64,000 nucleotides of DNA from Bradyrhizobium lablabi (GTDB lineage: Bacteria; Pseudomonadota; Alphaproteobacteria; Rhizobiales; Xanthobacteraceae): contig NZ_LT670844.1 in NCBI RefSeq assembly GCF_900141755.1, forward strand, positions 930,001 to 994,000, read 5' to 3'. This document shows positions 17,130 through 26,514 of this stretch, piece by piece. Made by a program: the position numbers and the translations under genes. The stretch's first letter is position 1, and each line of letters begins with the position of its first letter. The notes under the pieces are model-generated. The model searched no databases. It had not been told where the DNA came from and saw nothing but the letters and a program-made list of their open reading frames with translations.

Positions 17130-18060
17130 CGCCGTCCTCCGCCGGTCGTGTCGGGTGGCTGGTCCGGGCCTCGACCTCGTCCTGCCAGGACAGCACGCGA
17201 TAGGGATCCTCCTCGCCGGCCAGCCCGATCACCACCTCCGATGCGGTCTGACGGCCATTGCCGAATCTGACCGTGGTGAGGATGCGAAAGAAGTCGCTTT
17301 TATCAATTGCTGCATTTGCCTGCGCCGGACCGAGCGCCGTCGCAATCGCGGCCATGTCGTTCGGCAATACCGGCCGTTCCCTCAGAAACTGTTTCAGGCC
17401 CGACGGCGTCATGCCGGGCAATGCGGCGATCACCTCGGGCGCGGCGACCAGCACATTGATTTTTGGTTGTCCGCTATAAACCGTCACCAACGGCAGGGCG
17501 CGATCGACCAGCGCCGGCGGCAGGCCCTGAACCAGCGCAAGCTCGTCGACATGTGCAAACGGTGCCTGCCGCGGAGAATAGGCAAGGCCCGCGGCGCGGT
17601 AGAGCGACACTTCGTCATCAGTGGCATTGGCCTTCGGCGGCGTCCGCCAACCGATGATGCGGTCGGCATATTGTGCGGCATCCTCCGGACCGGCGCCAAG
17701 ACTTGCAAACAAATTGGCCAACAAGTCTTTCGAGGCGGCGTTGAGATCGATGCGCCCAGTCTCGGACACGAACGAGACCGTGATATCGGCGTTGTCCAGT
17801 CGATAGTGAAACGAGCCTTGCATCGGACGCGCTTTTTCGCCTGCCAGCGACAATTGATACGCCGTCAGCTCGACACTGCCAGATACCAGGGCTTCGGCTT
17901 GCAGCCCGATATCGCTGACAGAAAGCGCCTGCGCCGTATTGGACAGATAGGCCGAGAAGATTATCGCCAGTGCCGACAGAGCCGCGACAATCCAGAGCAC
18001 GGCGACCAGGACGAAGCCGTGTTCGGAAGCCGCAGTCGCGTGCGGAGCTTTTCGTATCAT
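17119..18060 (-). CDS. gspK: T2SS minor pseudopilin GspK
   Basis: A 313-residue protein. The prepilin cleavage site lies at HGFVLVAVLWIVAALSALAI, with no Glu at position +5, as is usual for GspK. The long periplasmic part contains ASKDLLANLFASLG and a helix-hairpin-like segment FAHVDELALVQGLPPALVDR, typical of the large alpha domain of GspK at the pseudopilus tip. It overlaps gspJ by 4 nt and gspL by 11 nt. Confidence 0.93.
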   Translation of the reverse strand: MIRKAPHATAASEHGFVLVAVLWIVAALSALAIIFSAYLSNTAQALSVSDIGLQAEALVSGSVELTAYQLSLAGEKARPMQGSFHYRLDNADITVSFVSETGRIDLNAASKDLLANLFASLGAGPEDAAQYADRIIGWRTPPKANATDDEVSLYRAAGLAYSPRQAPFAHVDELALVQGLPPALVDRALPLVTVYSGQPKINVLVAAPEVIAALPGMTPSGLKQFLRERPVLPNDMAAIATALGPAQANAAIDKSDFFRILTTVRFGNGRQTASEVVIGLAGEEDPYRVLSWQDEVEARTSHPTRPAEDGDDL

Positions 18061-18821
18061 TGTGTCCCGCCCTGCCCCACCGCGGCATTTGCCGGGCTGG
18101 CATTGCCTTTGGAGCCATCTTTCGAATTTTGGTCAGCGCCACCGGTTTTGCCGTCACACCCGGGGCCCGGCTGCGCGCAGTTTCCGCCCGCCGGCGCCTC
18201 GGCGTGGATGGAAGTCACGGTCGATACCGAGAGGACGCGTTCGGTCGCAGCATCCCGAACCGTCAGCATGATCGCGGCCGGCAACCGGTCCGCGTCGCGC
18301 CAGCTGCTCTTCCAGACACGGTCGCGGCCCGCATAAGAAAACGACAGCCGGAACGGCGCGCGCAACAACACCACGGGATCACCAAGCTGGATCTGTTCGG
18401 AGAGCGAGGTCCCTTGTGGCAACGGCGCAAACGGCGCCCGCGTACGAACCGTCACGAAGTCACGGCGATCGCTGGTTTCGCCGATCCGCACCACGTCCAG
18501 CCCCGGCCGGGAATTGGGGCCGAGACTGGTCCGTACGAACGTTACCGCCAGCTCCGAGCCTTCGAACAGCGGCTGGCGCTGCTCGCGACCCGGCGGCACA
18601 TATTCGGCGGCCGCAAGATCGGCGCTAATCCGCTGCAATGCCAACGCGACCGATTCGCTGCGCTGGATACGGTCCATTCCCCTGTTCCAGTTTGGCAACC
18701 ATTGCGAGGTGATGTTGGCCAATGCCGAAAGCACCAGGCCCGTCAATGCCAGCGCGACCAGCGTCTCGATCAGCGTAAAGCCGCTCTCACCGTCGCGTTT
18801 GCTGATCGGAGAGACACTCAT
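18057..18821 (-). CDS. gspJ: T2SS minor pseudopilin GspJ
   Basis: About 254 residues from ATG 18821, which overlaps the gspI stop by 4 nt; a longer start at 18914 would sit inside gspI. The prepilin motif is SGFTLIETLVALALTGLVLS. Downstream are QRISADLAAAEYVPP and a beta-rich domain with the C-terminal Gly/Pro-rich tail. GspJ joins GspI and GspK at the tip of the pseudopilus. The tail beyond residue 215 is low complexity and rich in Gly, Asn and Ala. Confidence 0.92.
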   Translation of the reverse strand: MSVSPISKRDGESGFTLIETLVALALTGLVLSALANITSQWLPNWNRGMDRIQRSESVALALQRISADLAAAEYVPPGREQRQPLFEGSELAVTFVRTSLGPNSRPGLDVVRIGETSDRRDFVTVRTRAPFAPLPQGTSLSEQIQLGDPVVLLRAPFRLSFSYAGRDRVWKSSWRDADRLPAAIMLTVRDAATERVLSVSTVTSIHAEAPAGGNCAQPGPGCDGKTGGADQNSKDGSKGNASPANAAVGQGGTQ

Positions 18822-19231
18822 TGGCGCGGCCTGTGCATCAGACGAATGGTTTGAAGGTCGAGCGCTCCGCCGCCCGGAGATTGCACATGAATCTTCACGA
18901 GCTGGGGTATCCATCTGACGTCAGCGTCGGGCACGACCCAGCCTTCGCCCAGCGGTCCGATGTCGATCTGCCATTGATGATTGTTGAGCTCGCCGGACAA
19001 TACCCCGGGACCGATTTCGTTGCGTGGCGGGATCTGCGTGATCATCGCGTTACGCGCCGCCTGCATCAGCTCGACATGTTGCTCCAATGACCGGACGCCG
19101 CGCGCGTTGGTCGACATCACCGATCCGATGGCAACGATGCAGACGGCAACGACCGCCAGCGCGATCAGCACTTCGATGATCGTGAAGCCGGATTGCGGGC
19201 CATCAATTGGTGGCAGTAGAGCGCGAGACAA
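18818..19231 (-). CDS. gspI: T2SS minor pseudopilin GspI
   Basis: A 137-residue protein with the prepilin motif SGFTIIEVLIALAVVAVCIV and a typical GspI continuation (RSLEQHVELMQAARNAMI). Its start lies 29 nt inside gspH, in another frame, an unusually long overlap for this operon; a later in-frame start would remove the leader. It is a tip component of the pseudopilus. Confidence 0.9.
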   Translation of the reverse strand: MSRALLPPIDGPQSGFTIIEVLIALAVVAVCIVAIGSVMSTNARGVRSLEQHVELMQAARNAMITQIPPRNEIGPGVLSGELNNHQWQIDIGPLGEGWVVPDADVRWIPQLVKIHVQSPGGGALDLQTIRLMHRPRQ

Positions 19232-19667
19232 TTTCGATCCTTCCGGTCAGCCAATTGACACGAACCTCGTATCCGGTATCCAGCCGCGTCAGCGCGATGC
19301 TCCCGCCGCACGACATTCCGTTGGCAAAAAAGCTGATGGTCGACAGCGCCGCATGTTGGCGGCAGGTTTGCGGCAATAGCGCGTCGAATTGAACATCGTC
19401 GGGAATCCGGATCATCTCCGTGGTCGCGCCCGAACGGATCGAGCGCGTTCCGGTGTCGACCAGCGTCGTGACCTCGGCCTGATGCCGGATCGCCGCGTTG
19501 CGGTCGGCCTTCAACAGCGTTGCGGCCTGAAGCGCATAGGCCTGCAGGCGCGACCGCGACGTCTGGCGGGGAATTAACGGCAGCAACACAGCCGCGAGCA
19601 TGGCGATGACCGCGAGGACACACACCATCTCAAGCAAAGTGAAGCCGCGTTGCTGTTCGTCACTCAT
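19203..19667 (-). CDS. gspH: T2SS minor pseudopilin GspH
   Basis: A 154-residue protein with prepilin motif RGFTLLEMVCVLAVIAMLAA directly after a short charged leader (MSDEQQ). The rest matches GspH in size and has two Cys in the C-terminal beta domain (LLPQTCRQ and FANGMSCGG) that could form a disulfide. It overlaps gspG by 8 nt and gspI by 29 nt. Confidence 0.9.
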   Translation of the reverse strand: MSDEQQRGFTLLEMVCVLAVIAMLAAVLLPLIPRQTSRSRLQAYALQAATLLKADRNAAIRHQAEVTTLVDTGTRSIRSGATTEMIRIPDDVQFDALLPQTCRQHAALSTISFFANGMSCGGSIALTRLDTGYEVRVNWLTGRIEIVSRSTATN

Positions 19668-20169
19668 TCTTTGCGTTGACCAGATTTTCGGTCGAAATAT
19701 CGGCGGCGATGCCGGATCCGCCCTCCTGGCCGTCGGATCCGTAACTCATGATCTCGTAGGCGCCGCGTTCACCTGGCGAGCGATAGATGTAAGGGTGGTT
19801 CCAGGGATCGTTGGGTACATTGCCGCCTTTCAGATAAGGCCCGTTCCAGGCGGCGACGCCGGGGGTGCGCTGCACCAGTGCGGTCAAGCCTTCCGCCGTC
19901 GACGGAAACCTGCCGGCGTCGAGGTAGAACAGATCGAGCGCGCTGCCGAAACTCTGCAATTGGATCTTGGCGGCCTTGACCTTGGATTCGCTGAGATAGT
20001 TGAGCACTCGCGGGCCGATCAGGCCCATGATGAGGCCGATGATGGTGATCACCACCAGCATCTCGACGAGGGTAAAACCCCGCTCACTCTGCCGATCTCC
20101 GCACTGCGCGCGCAACATGGAGAACCGGCCTGCGCGTTTGCCTTGCTGGCATGTTTCGAACTTCATCAT
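19660..20169 (-). CDS. gspG: T2SS major pseudopilin GspG
   Basis: A 169-residue protein with an unusually long leader of about 30 residues before RGFTLVEMLVVITIIGLIMG. The body has the GspG hallmarks ALDLFYLDAGRFPSTAEGL, WNGPYLKG and the C-terminal calcium-site region DPWNHPYIYRSPGERG with YGSDGQEGG. It builds the pseudopilus that pushes substrates through GspD. A start closer to the cleavage site (internal Met, residue 18) is possible and would give a more normal leader. Confidence 0.95.
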   Translation of the reverse strand: MMKFETCQQGKRAGRFSMLRAQCGDRQSERGFTLVEMLVVITIIGLIMGLIGPRVLNYLSESKVKAAKIQLQSFGSALDLFYLDAGRFPSTAEGLTALVQRTPGVAAWNGPYLKGGNVPNDPWNHPYIYRSPGERGAYEIMSYGSDGQEGGSGIAADISTENLVNAKNE

Positions 20170-20184
20170 GAACCTATCCTCGCT

Positions 20185-21399
20185 TTAGCCGACAAGTTGA
20201 GTGACCGACAGCAGCGCGGTCATGACCGATACGATCAGTCCGCCAACGACCGCACTGATGGTGACGATGGCAAGCGGCCCGACGATGCCGACGATCCGAT
20301 CCAGGCTGCGCTGCAGTTTTTGTTCGTAGAATTCGGCGACCCGGCCTGCCAGCGCAGGCAATTGCCCGGTTTCCTCGCCGAGCCGCAGCATGCGCACCGC
20401 CATCGGCGGGAGGCTGTTCGACGCGGACAGCGCGTCTGAAAGCTTGCCGCCATGACGCACGCGATCCGCCGCCGCGGTCCAGGTGCCTTCGCTGCCGGTG
20501 ACCGCCATGATGTCGATCAGGATACGCAGCGTTGCGGTCAAGTTGACCCCGCTGCCGAGCAGGACGGCGAGATTGCGGCAAAACAGTGTGGTCCGGTAGA
20601 ACCGGAAGATGCCGGAAATGCCCGGAATTCGCGAGACCGCATTCACCACCGCAGCGCCTGCGCCAGGCCGGCGCAACAGCCACCAGATGCCGGCGATGGA
20701 AGCAGCGCAACCAAGCAGCACACTGGTCGCGTTGGCGCGAAGAAAATCCGATAGTCTGATGAACACGCTGAGCGCGGAATCGGATTTCGCACCGAAATCC
20801 TGGAGCACCGAGGAGAACTGCGGCAGCACGAACAGAATGAAGAACAGCATGACGCAAACCGCGGCCATCAGGACGAAGGCCGGGTATTGCATTGCATCCG
20901 TGAGCTTGCGGCGCATCAGCTCGGCTCGGGTTCGCTCCGCGCCCAGCATCTCCAGCACCTGATCGAGGGTCCCCGACACTTCGCCGACGCGAACCAGTGC
21001 GATATACATCGGTGGAAACAGCGCCGGATGATCCGCCACCGCTCCGGCAAGACTTTCCCCGCTCAACAGCGCAGCGCGCAGCTTGCCGACCACGGGGCGA
21101 AGTTTTCCGACATCGGTGTCGCCGGCCAGCAATTCCAGCGCGTCGTCCAGGCGGGCGCCCGCTTTCAAGAGAAGCGCCAGATCTCTGGTGAACGTCGTCA
21201 CCTCCGCCGGGCTCGGCCGGTTGAACAGTCCGAAATCGCCGCGCGAGGCAACAGCTTTGCGCGTCTCCTCGATCGTCTCAATCGGCAGCAGCTTAAGGTA
21301 CTCGATACGGTGGGCGACTTCGGCCGCGGTCGGAGCGGTCAGCCGGCCATGCACGACCTCTCCGTTCTGTGTCAGCGCTCGGTAGCGGAAATTCGGCAC
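20185..21399 (-). CDS. gspF: T2SS inner-membrane platform protein GspF
   Basis: About 404 residues from GTG 21399, 4 nt after the gspE stop; the protein then starts VPNFRYRALTQNGEVVHG, the standard GspF opening. An ATG at 21468 lies inside gspE and is less likely. Two cytoplasmic T2SF domains (about 75-195 and 280-400) alternate with three membrane helices, one being MAAVCVMLFFILFVLPQFS. The second domain has LRLGEETGQLPALAGRVAEFYE. GspF is the polytopic core of the platform. Confidence 0.93.
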   Translation of the reverse strand: MPNFRYRALTQNGEVVHGRLTAPTAAEVAHRIEYLKLLPIETIEETRKAVASRGDFGLFNRPSPAEVTTFTRDLALLLKAGARLDDALELLAGDTDVGKLRPVVGKLRAALLSGESLAGAVADHPALFPPMYIALVRVGEVSGTLDQVLEMLGAERTRAELMRRKLTDAMQYPAFVLMAAVCVMLFFILFVLPQFSSVLQDFGAKSDSALSVFIRLSDFLRANATSVLLGCAASIAGIWWLLRRPGAGAAVVNAVSRIPGISGIFRFYRTTLFCRNLAVLLGSGVNLTATLRILIDIMAVTGSEGTWTAAADRVRHGGKLSDALSASNSLPPMAVRMLRLGEETGQLPALAGRVAEFYEQKLQRSLDRIVGIVGPLAIVTISAVVGGLIVSVMTALLSVTQLVG

Positions 21400-21403
21400 T
21401 GTC

Positions 21404-23095
21404 TCACCGCACGGTTGTGACGCGGAGTATCTCTGCCGGCGAGGTCTGGCCGGCGCGGCATTTCGCAAGGCCGTCGTCGAGCATCGTCGTCATGCCGGCG
21501 CGGATTGCGGTTTGATCGATCTTCAAGCCGTCGGTCTTCTCGCCGATCAATTCGCGAAGCTCGTTGGTCAGTTCCAGAATCTCGAACACGCCCAGCCGGC
21601 CACGATAGCCGGTGCCGCCGCAGCGCTCGCAGCCGCAGGGATCGCGAAGCGTCTCCCCGGCCTCAAAGCCGAGCGCGGCGAACCGCGGATCCTCCGCGAG
21701 ATCGGTTTTGGTCAGCGTCTTCGGCGATTTGCAGCGATCGCAGAGCTGGCGCACCAGCCGCTGCGCCACCACGGCCCGCAAGGTCGAGCGCAACAGATAT
21801 CCTTCGACGCCGAGATCGAGCAGGCGCGGCACTGCGGCAGCCGCAGTCTCGGTGTGCAGCGTCGTCAGCACGAGATGCCCGGTAAGCGCTGCATGCACGG
21901 CAACATGCGCGGTCTCGGAATCGCGCACCTCGCCTACCATGATGACGTCGGGATCCTGACGGACGAACGAGCGCAGCGCCGCGGCAAATGTCAGCCCGAT
22001 CGCCGGTTTGATCTGCGACTGGTTCACTCCGGGTATTTCATACTCGACCGGATCCTCGATCGTCAGGATCTTTCGCGACGGTTCGTTCAAGATCGACAAA
22101 ACGGTCGCCAAGGTCGTGGTCTTGCCGCTTCCGGTCGGCCCGGTGATGACGATCATGCCGTGCGGCAGTGTCAGCAATCGCCGGATTTTGGCTTCGTCGG
22201 CTGAGGAAAATCCGAGCTTTTCGATTACCAGCAATCCGCGATCCTTCGGCAGGATACGAATGACGGCGGATTCCCCGTGCTGCGTCGGCATGATCGCGAC
22301 ACGAATGTCGATGTCCGAGCGCCCGGCCCGCAGCCGCGCCGAGCCATCCTGCGGCAGACGACGCTCGGCGATGTTGAGGCTCGCGACAATCTTGATACGG
22401 GAGATCACGGCCTGCGGCACGACACCGGCTGGCGCGGTGACCGGGCGCAGCAGGCCGTCGATGCGCATGCGGACCGCAAGTCCGGCGTGCAGGGGCTCGA
22501 TGTGAATGTCGCTGGCGCGAAGTTCGACGGCTTTTTCCAGGAGATCATTGACGGCACGGACCACGGGCGCGCCGCTGGCGAGATCCCGCAAACTCTCGAT
22601 GTCATCTTCGCGCGGTTGAAACGTCTCACCGCCCGGCGCCTCGGCGTCTTCACTGCCTAGACGCTGATTGAGCGCAACCGTGATATCTTCGAATGACCCC
22701 ACCTTGATCGTGACGTCGCCCCCCAGCACGATTTCGGCGGCGCGCCGCGCGGCATTGTCGGCGGGATCGGCGACCGCCAGCACGGCGCCTGCCTCGACGG
22801 ACCGATACGGAAACACCGTCATTTCGCGCAAAAAGCGCTGCGAGAAGGGTTCGACCACGGCGGTCGCCGACAGCATGTCCTGCAGCGAGACCCGTTCGAG
22901 ATCGTAGAACCGGGCGGCCTCGTCGGCGAACTCGCTGGCCGACAAATCGGTGTGTTCCCAGAGCTTGCCGCTCACCTGGCCTTGCAAACGATCGCCGCCG
23001 CCCTGCTCGGCGAGTTCGCCGTTGCCGGTGGTCTTCGTCAAATGATTGTTTTGACGAAGATGCTCCACGAAGCGCAAGGACTCGTTACCGGTCAT
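21404..23095 (-). CDS. gspE: T2SS ATPase GspE
   Basis: The hexameric cytoplasmic motor. It has Walker A GPTGSGKTTT near residues 317-326, the Asp box and Walker B region PDVIMVGEVRDSETA, the His box TGHLVLTTLHT, and the zinc site made by CDRC and CERC that marks GspE. The start is uncertain: the frame is open to 23365. I give ATG 23095 (MTGNESLRFVEHL), which has a weak GGAAAG before it, for about 563 residues; ATG 23140 is the main alternative. It diverges from gspD, so the 250 nt between them should hold the promoters of both arms. Confidence 0.92.
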   Translation of the reverse strand: MTGNESLRFVEHLRQNNHLTKTTGNGELAEQGGGDRLQGQVSGKLWEHTDLSASEFADEAARFYDLERVSLQDMLSATAVVEPFSQRFLREMTVFPYRSVEAGAVLAVADPADNAARRAAEIVLGGDVTIKVGSFEDITVALNQRLGSEDAEAPGGETFQPREDDIESLRDLASGAPVVRAVNDLLEKAVELRASDIHIEPLHAGLAVRMRIDGLLRPVTAPAGVVPQAVISRIKIVASLNIAERRLPQDGSARLRAGRSDIDIRVAIMPTQHGESAVIRILPKDRGLLVIEKLGFSSADEAKIRRLLTLPHGMIVITGPTGSGKTTTLATVLSILNEPSRKILTIEDPVEYEIPGVNQSQIKPAIGLTFAAALRSFVRQDPDVIMVGEVRDSETAHVAVHAALTGHLVLTTLHTETAAAAVPRLLDLGVEGYLLRSTLRAVVAQRLVRQLCDRCKSPKTLTKTDLAEDPRFAALGFEAGETLRDPCGCERCGGTGYRGRLGVFEILELTNELRELIGEKTDGLKIDQTAIRAGMTTMLDDGLAKCRAGQTSPAEILRVTTVR

Positions 23096-23348
23096 TGGTC
23101 TTTCCAGCGGGTCGCGCGGCATCAGCCGGCCGTCGAGCATTCGGGTGTCGTTTATTGATCCGAAATATGACACCTGTACGAAGCCGCCCGCGGCATTCGC
23201 ATTTCGACGCTGAAGATCGCGTGGAACCGTCTGTGACCTGCGCCGCCAATTATTACTGTCATAATCCGTGGCTAATGATACCGCCGTGGTCGGATTGATC
23301 GTTCCGAATGAATCCGACGTGTGGGCACAAAGTAAGAACGGCGGAAAC

Positions 23349-25730
23349 ATGGAACACGTCGGCAACCCGAGCCGGTACCCGACGATTGTTCACAGCGTGT
23401 GCGCTGTCATCATGCTGTTATCCGTTAGCCTGCTCACCTCGTGCAATTCCGCAACGCTTGGAACCAGCGACACCGCCGACATCGATGTCCTCGACAAGGT
23501 CCGTTCGCTGGATATTCTTCCGCGCCAACCGCAGCAGGTGAATGCCCAACAGCCCTATACGGGATCTCGAGGCCGCGCGGCGGTCTATGAAGGCACGGAA
23601 GTAACCGACATCGCCGAGGCGCGCCCGCAACCGACCGCAAGTGGAAACGGTTTTGACCTCAATTTCGAAAACACGCCGGTCGCAACCGTCGCCAAGGTCG
23701 TGCTGGGCGATATTCTGGCCACGGGCTACACCATCGATCCGAGGGTGCAGGGAACCGTCACCCTTGTCTCGGTCAAGCCGGTTCCAAAGTCCGATATCGT
23801 CTTCGTTCTCGAAAATGCGCTGCGCCTGAGCGGCGTAGTGCTGGTCCGCGACACCGCCGGCTATCGTCTCACACCGATGGGCGACGCCGTCGGTTCAGGC
23901 CGCGTCGATGCCGTCGCTGCCAATCCCGAACCCGGCTACGGCGTATCGGTCGTGCCCTTGCAATACGTCTCGGCGCAAACCGTGCTTAAGCTGATGGACA
24001 GCTTTGCTACCAAACCGGGAATGGTCCGCGCCGATTCAACGCGGAATATCCTTTTGATTCAAGGCAGTGGTGCGGAACGGCGCACGGCCGTAGATACCGC
24101 GCTTAGTTTCGATGTCGACTGGATGCGTGGTCAATCGGTCGGAATCTATCCGATCGCCAACAGTGCACCCGAACCGATCATTACTGAGCTCGAAAAGATC
24201 ATGGATTCCGGCGAGAGCGGTCTCAGCCAGAATGTCGTGAAATTTCAACCGATCAGCCGTCTCAACGCGATTCTCGTGGTGAGCAGAAAACCGGCGCTGT
24301 TGCGCACCGCAGCGAACTGGATCAAGCGCCTCGACAGTGCGGATACCGGGCGGACCAGCGTGCACGTCTACCGGGTGAAATATGGCGACGCCCGCCAGAT
24401 CGCGCGGGTGCTCACCGAAATGTTCATTGGCGGCTCGTCCTCGGCCTCGCTCGATGCCGCGAGCAGCCAGATCGCGCCGGGATCGGGTTATTCCACAACA
24501 TCCAGCGCCGATCGGCTATCGCTGAACGCCAACAATTCCGGCTCGTCGTCGAATAGCGGATTTGGATCGAGTAACGGATTTGGATCCCGTTCATCAACCG
24601 GAATCGGCGGCAGCGGCACGTCGGGTTTTGGCGCCACGCCGAACTCGGCCGCGAACCCCACCACCGGCGCCGCGCCTGCCGATAGCGGCAGCCGAACCAC
24701 GGGCGGCGGCGGCCAGCCGGTTCTGCAGGGCGTTCGGATCACCGCGGATACCGTCAACAACACGCTGCTCATCTACGCGGATCAGGAAAATTACCGGGTC
24801 ATCGAGACAACCTTGCAGCAGGTGGATCAACCGCAATTGCAGGTCGCGATCGATGCGACCATCGCGGAGGTCACCCTCAACGACGAGCTCGCCTATGGCG
24901 TTCAGTTTTATATGACGAGCCACAATCTGGGGTTAAAGCCGGACAATGGCTCGGCGCTCAACACGCAGTCGACCGCCGCGCCCGCGGCGGCAACGGCCCC
25001 GTCAACCACGACAACGGCCACCGGCGTTGCGGCGGCTGCCGGAACGGTCGCCGGCGCCTTCATCAACCGCGCCTTCCCCGGGTTTAATTTCCTGATCGGT
25101 TCGGAAGCGCAGCCGAGCGCCATTCTCGACGCGCTTCATACCGTCACCAGCGTCAAAGTCTTGTCCAACCCGTCGCTGGTCGTGATCAACAACCAAGCCG
25201 CCACGCTCCAGGTCGGCGACGTCGTGCCGGTTTCCACCGGCAGCGCCACCGTGCTGACGACCAGCAACACGGTCGTCAACACCATCGACTATCGCAACAC
25301 CGGCATCATCCTGCGCGTTTCGCCGCGTATCAATGTCAATGGCAATGTCAGGCTCGATGTCGAACAGGAAATCAGCAATGTCTCGCCGCAGACGGCTGCC
25401 AGCCTGACGCCGACGGTTTCCGAACGAAAGGTCCGCAGCTCGATTTCGGTCGCGACCGGCCAGACTGTTCTGTTGGCCGGATTGATCAGCGAGCAGCAAA
25501 ACAACACCCGAAACGGGATTCCCGGGCTAGATCAGATTCCGGGTCTCGGCGACGCCTTTTCCCATCAGGACTACAAGACGACGCGTACCGAGCTGATCAT
25601 CTTTATCCGTCCCCAGATTATCCGCGACGGCACCGATGCCCACTATGTCGCCGAAGAACTGCGATCGAAATTGCGCGGAAACCTCGGCGCGAGCATTGCA
25701 AACGATCCACGGGTTCCAGGCCTGCATTGA
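23349..25730 (+). CDS. gspD: T2SS outer-membrane secretin GspD
   Basis: 793 residues from ATG 23349. The leader ends in a lipobox-like LLTSC with C32, so it may be a lipoprotein that needs no pilotin. N-domains follow (FDLNFENTPVATVAKVVLGDIL for N0, then N1-N2 with TRNILLIQGSGAER and INAILVVSRKPALL). Residues about 385-460 are a Ser/Gly/Asn-rich insertion and about 538-570 a Thr/Ala-rich one. The secretin core has VGDVVPVSTGSATV, RNTGIILRVSPRIN and the final GLISEQQNNTRNGIPGLDQIPGLG. It forms the outer-membrane channel. Confidence 0.95.
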   Translation: MEHVGNPSRYPTIVHSVCAVIMLLSVSLLTSCNSATLGTSDTADIDVLDKVRSLDILPRQPQQVNAQQPYTGSRGRAAVYEGTEVTDIAEARPQPTASGNGFDLNFENTPVATVAKVVLGDILATGYTIDPRVQGTVTLVSVKPVPKSDIVFVLENALRLSGVVLVRDTAGYRLTPMGDAVGSGRVDAVAANPEPGYGVSVVPLQYVSAQTVLKLMDSFATKPGMVRADSTRNILLIQGSGAERRTAVDTALSFDVDWMRGQSVGIYPIANSAPEPIITELEKIMDSGESGLSQNVVKFQPISRLNAILVVSRKPALLRTAANWIKRLDSADTGRTSVHVYRVKYGDARQIARVLTEMFIGGSSSASLDAASSQIAPGSGYSTTSSADRLSLNANNSGSSSNSGFGSSNGFGSRSSTGIGGSGTSGFGATPNSAANPTTGAAPADSGSRTTGGGGQPVLQGVRITADTVNNTLLIYADQENYRVIETTLQQVDQPQLQVAIDATIAEVTLNDELAYGVQFYMTSHNLGLKPDNGSALNTQSTAAPAAATAPSTTTTATGVAAAAGTVAGAFINRAFPGFNFLIGSEAQPSAILDALHTVTSVKVLSNPSLVVINNQAATLQVGDVVPVSTGSATVLTTSNTVVNTIDYRNTGIILRVSPRINVNGNVRLDVEQEISNVSPQTAASLTPTVSERKVRSSISVATGQTVLLAGLISEQQNNTRNGIPGLDQIPGLGDAFSHQDYKTTRTELIIFIRPQIIRDGTDAHYVAEELRSKLRGNLGASIANDPRVPGLH

Positions 25731-25738
25731 GAAGGAGG
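25731..25738 (+). promoter_or_regulatory. Ribosome binding site of the Sel1-repeat gene
   Basis: GAAGGAGG right after the gspD stop, 9 nt before GTG 25748. It shows that the upstream in-frame TTG codons, which overlap this site, are not the start. Confidence 0.75.
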
Positions 25739-25747
25739 TTGAGTTCC

Positions 25748-26245
25748 GTGTGGCGGACCGTATCTGTAATTTTATTGGCGATCTGCTTGTTCAGCGCCGG
25801 CACGACGTCTCCGGCGTATGCCGACGCAATGAGGCAGGCGGCGGCGGCTTATGCGAGGGGTGACTACATTCGCGCCGCCAACGAGTTGTCGTACCTGGCG
25901 GAGAACGGCAATCCCCGCGCGCAGGCGCTGCTCGGCTTCATGTACGAAAATGGTTTTGGCGTGCCGCAGGCCTATGACGCTGCCGCCGATCTCTATCATC
26001 GAGCGGCCATCCAGGGCGACGCCTTTGCACAGAGCCGGCTCGGCTTAATCTATGACAAGGGCCACGGCGTGCCGCAAAACGCGATTCTCTCCTACAAATG
26101 GCTCGATCTTGCCGCGGCCCGCGCCACCAAGCGCGAGCGCGATTATTACTTGAGGCTTCGCAATGCGGTGGCCTCAAAGATGTCGTCCGGCCAGATCGTT
26201 GAAGGCCAGCGGCTTGCCTTGATCTGGGCGCCGGGACGCTGGTGA
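25748..26245 (+). CDS. Secreted Sel1-repeat protein
   Basis: About 165 residues from GTG 25748, chosen because GAAGGAGG lies 9 nt upstream. A signal peptide (VSVILLAICLFSAGTTSPAYA) is followed by Sel1-like repeats of 36 residues: ARAQALLGFMYENGFGVPQ type text (NPRAQALLGFMYENGFGVP) and DAFAQSRLGLIYDKGHGVPQ. Sel1 repeats make alpha-solenoids for protein contacts. It starts 17 nt after gspD and is surely co-transcribed with it, so a periplasmic helper role in secretin assembly or substrate handling is a fair guess, not shown by sequence. Confidence 0.88.
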   Translation: MWRTVSVILLAICLFSAGTTSPAYADAMRQAAAAYARGDYIRAANELSYLAENGNPRAQALLGFMYENGFGVPQAYDAAADLYHRAAIQGDAFAQSRLGLIYDKGHGVPQNAILSYKWLDLAAARATKRERDYYLRLRNAVASKMSSGQIVEGQRLALIWAPGRW

Positions 26246-26401
26246 CAAAAATGGGCGACGCGCCATTCTGACGAAAGCTTTCGTTGGAGCACGATTCACC
26301 CACCTCTGCTCACGTCCCGTTCGATATCATGTCGCGGGTTCTTCCCGTCAGAAAATCCCTTTGTGTTGAAAACACCGCAACGATTGCGTCCCACCACGCA
26401 G

Positions 26402-26420
26402 GCGTCACGTCGGTGTCAAT
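26402..26420 (+). promoter_or_regulatory. Possible Pho-box-like direct repeat
   Basis: GCGTCACGTCGGTGTCAAT holds two GTCA cores exactly 11 nt apart, the period of PhoB boxes, about 95 nt before the start of a secreted phosphatase-like gene. The first half deviates from the CTGTCAT consensus. One short match can arise by chance. Confidence 0.3.
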
Positions 26421-26514
26421 CGTCCGCAACAACTGACGATGTAATCTGCCGTCGTCGGCAACCCTATTGCGCATGTTCGAATCAATCACTTGGGCCGACC
26501 TCAAGGAGAGGGCG

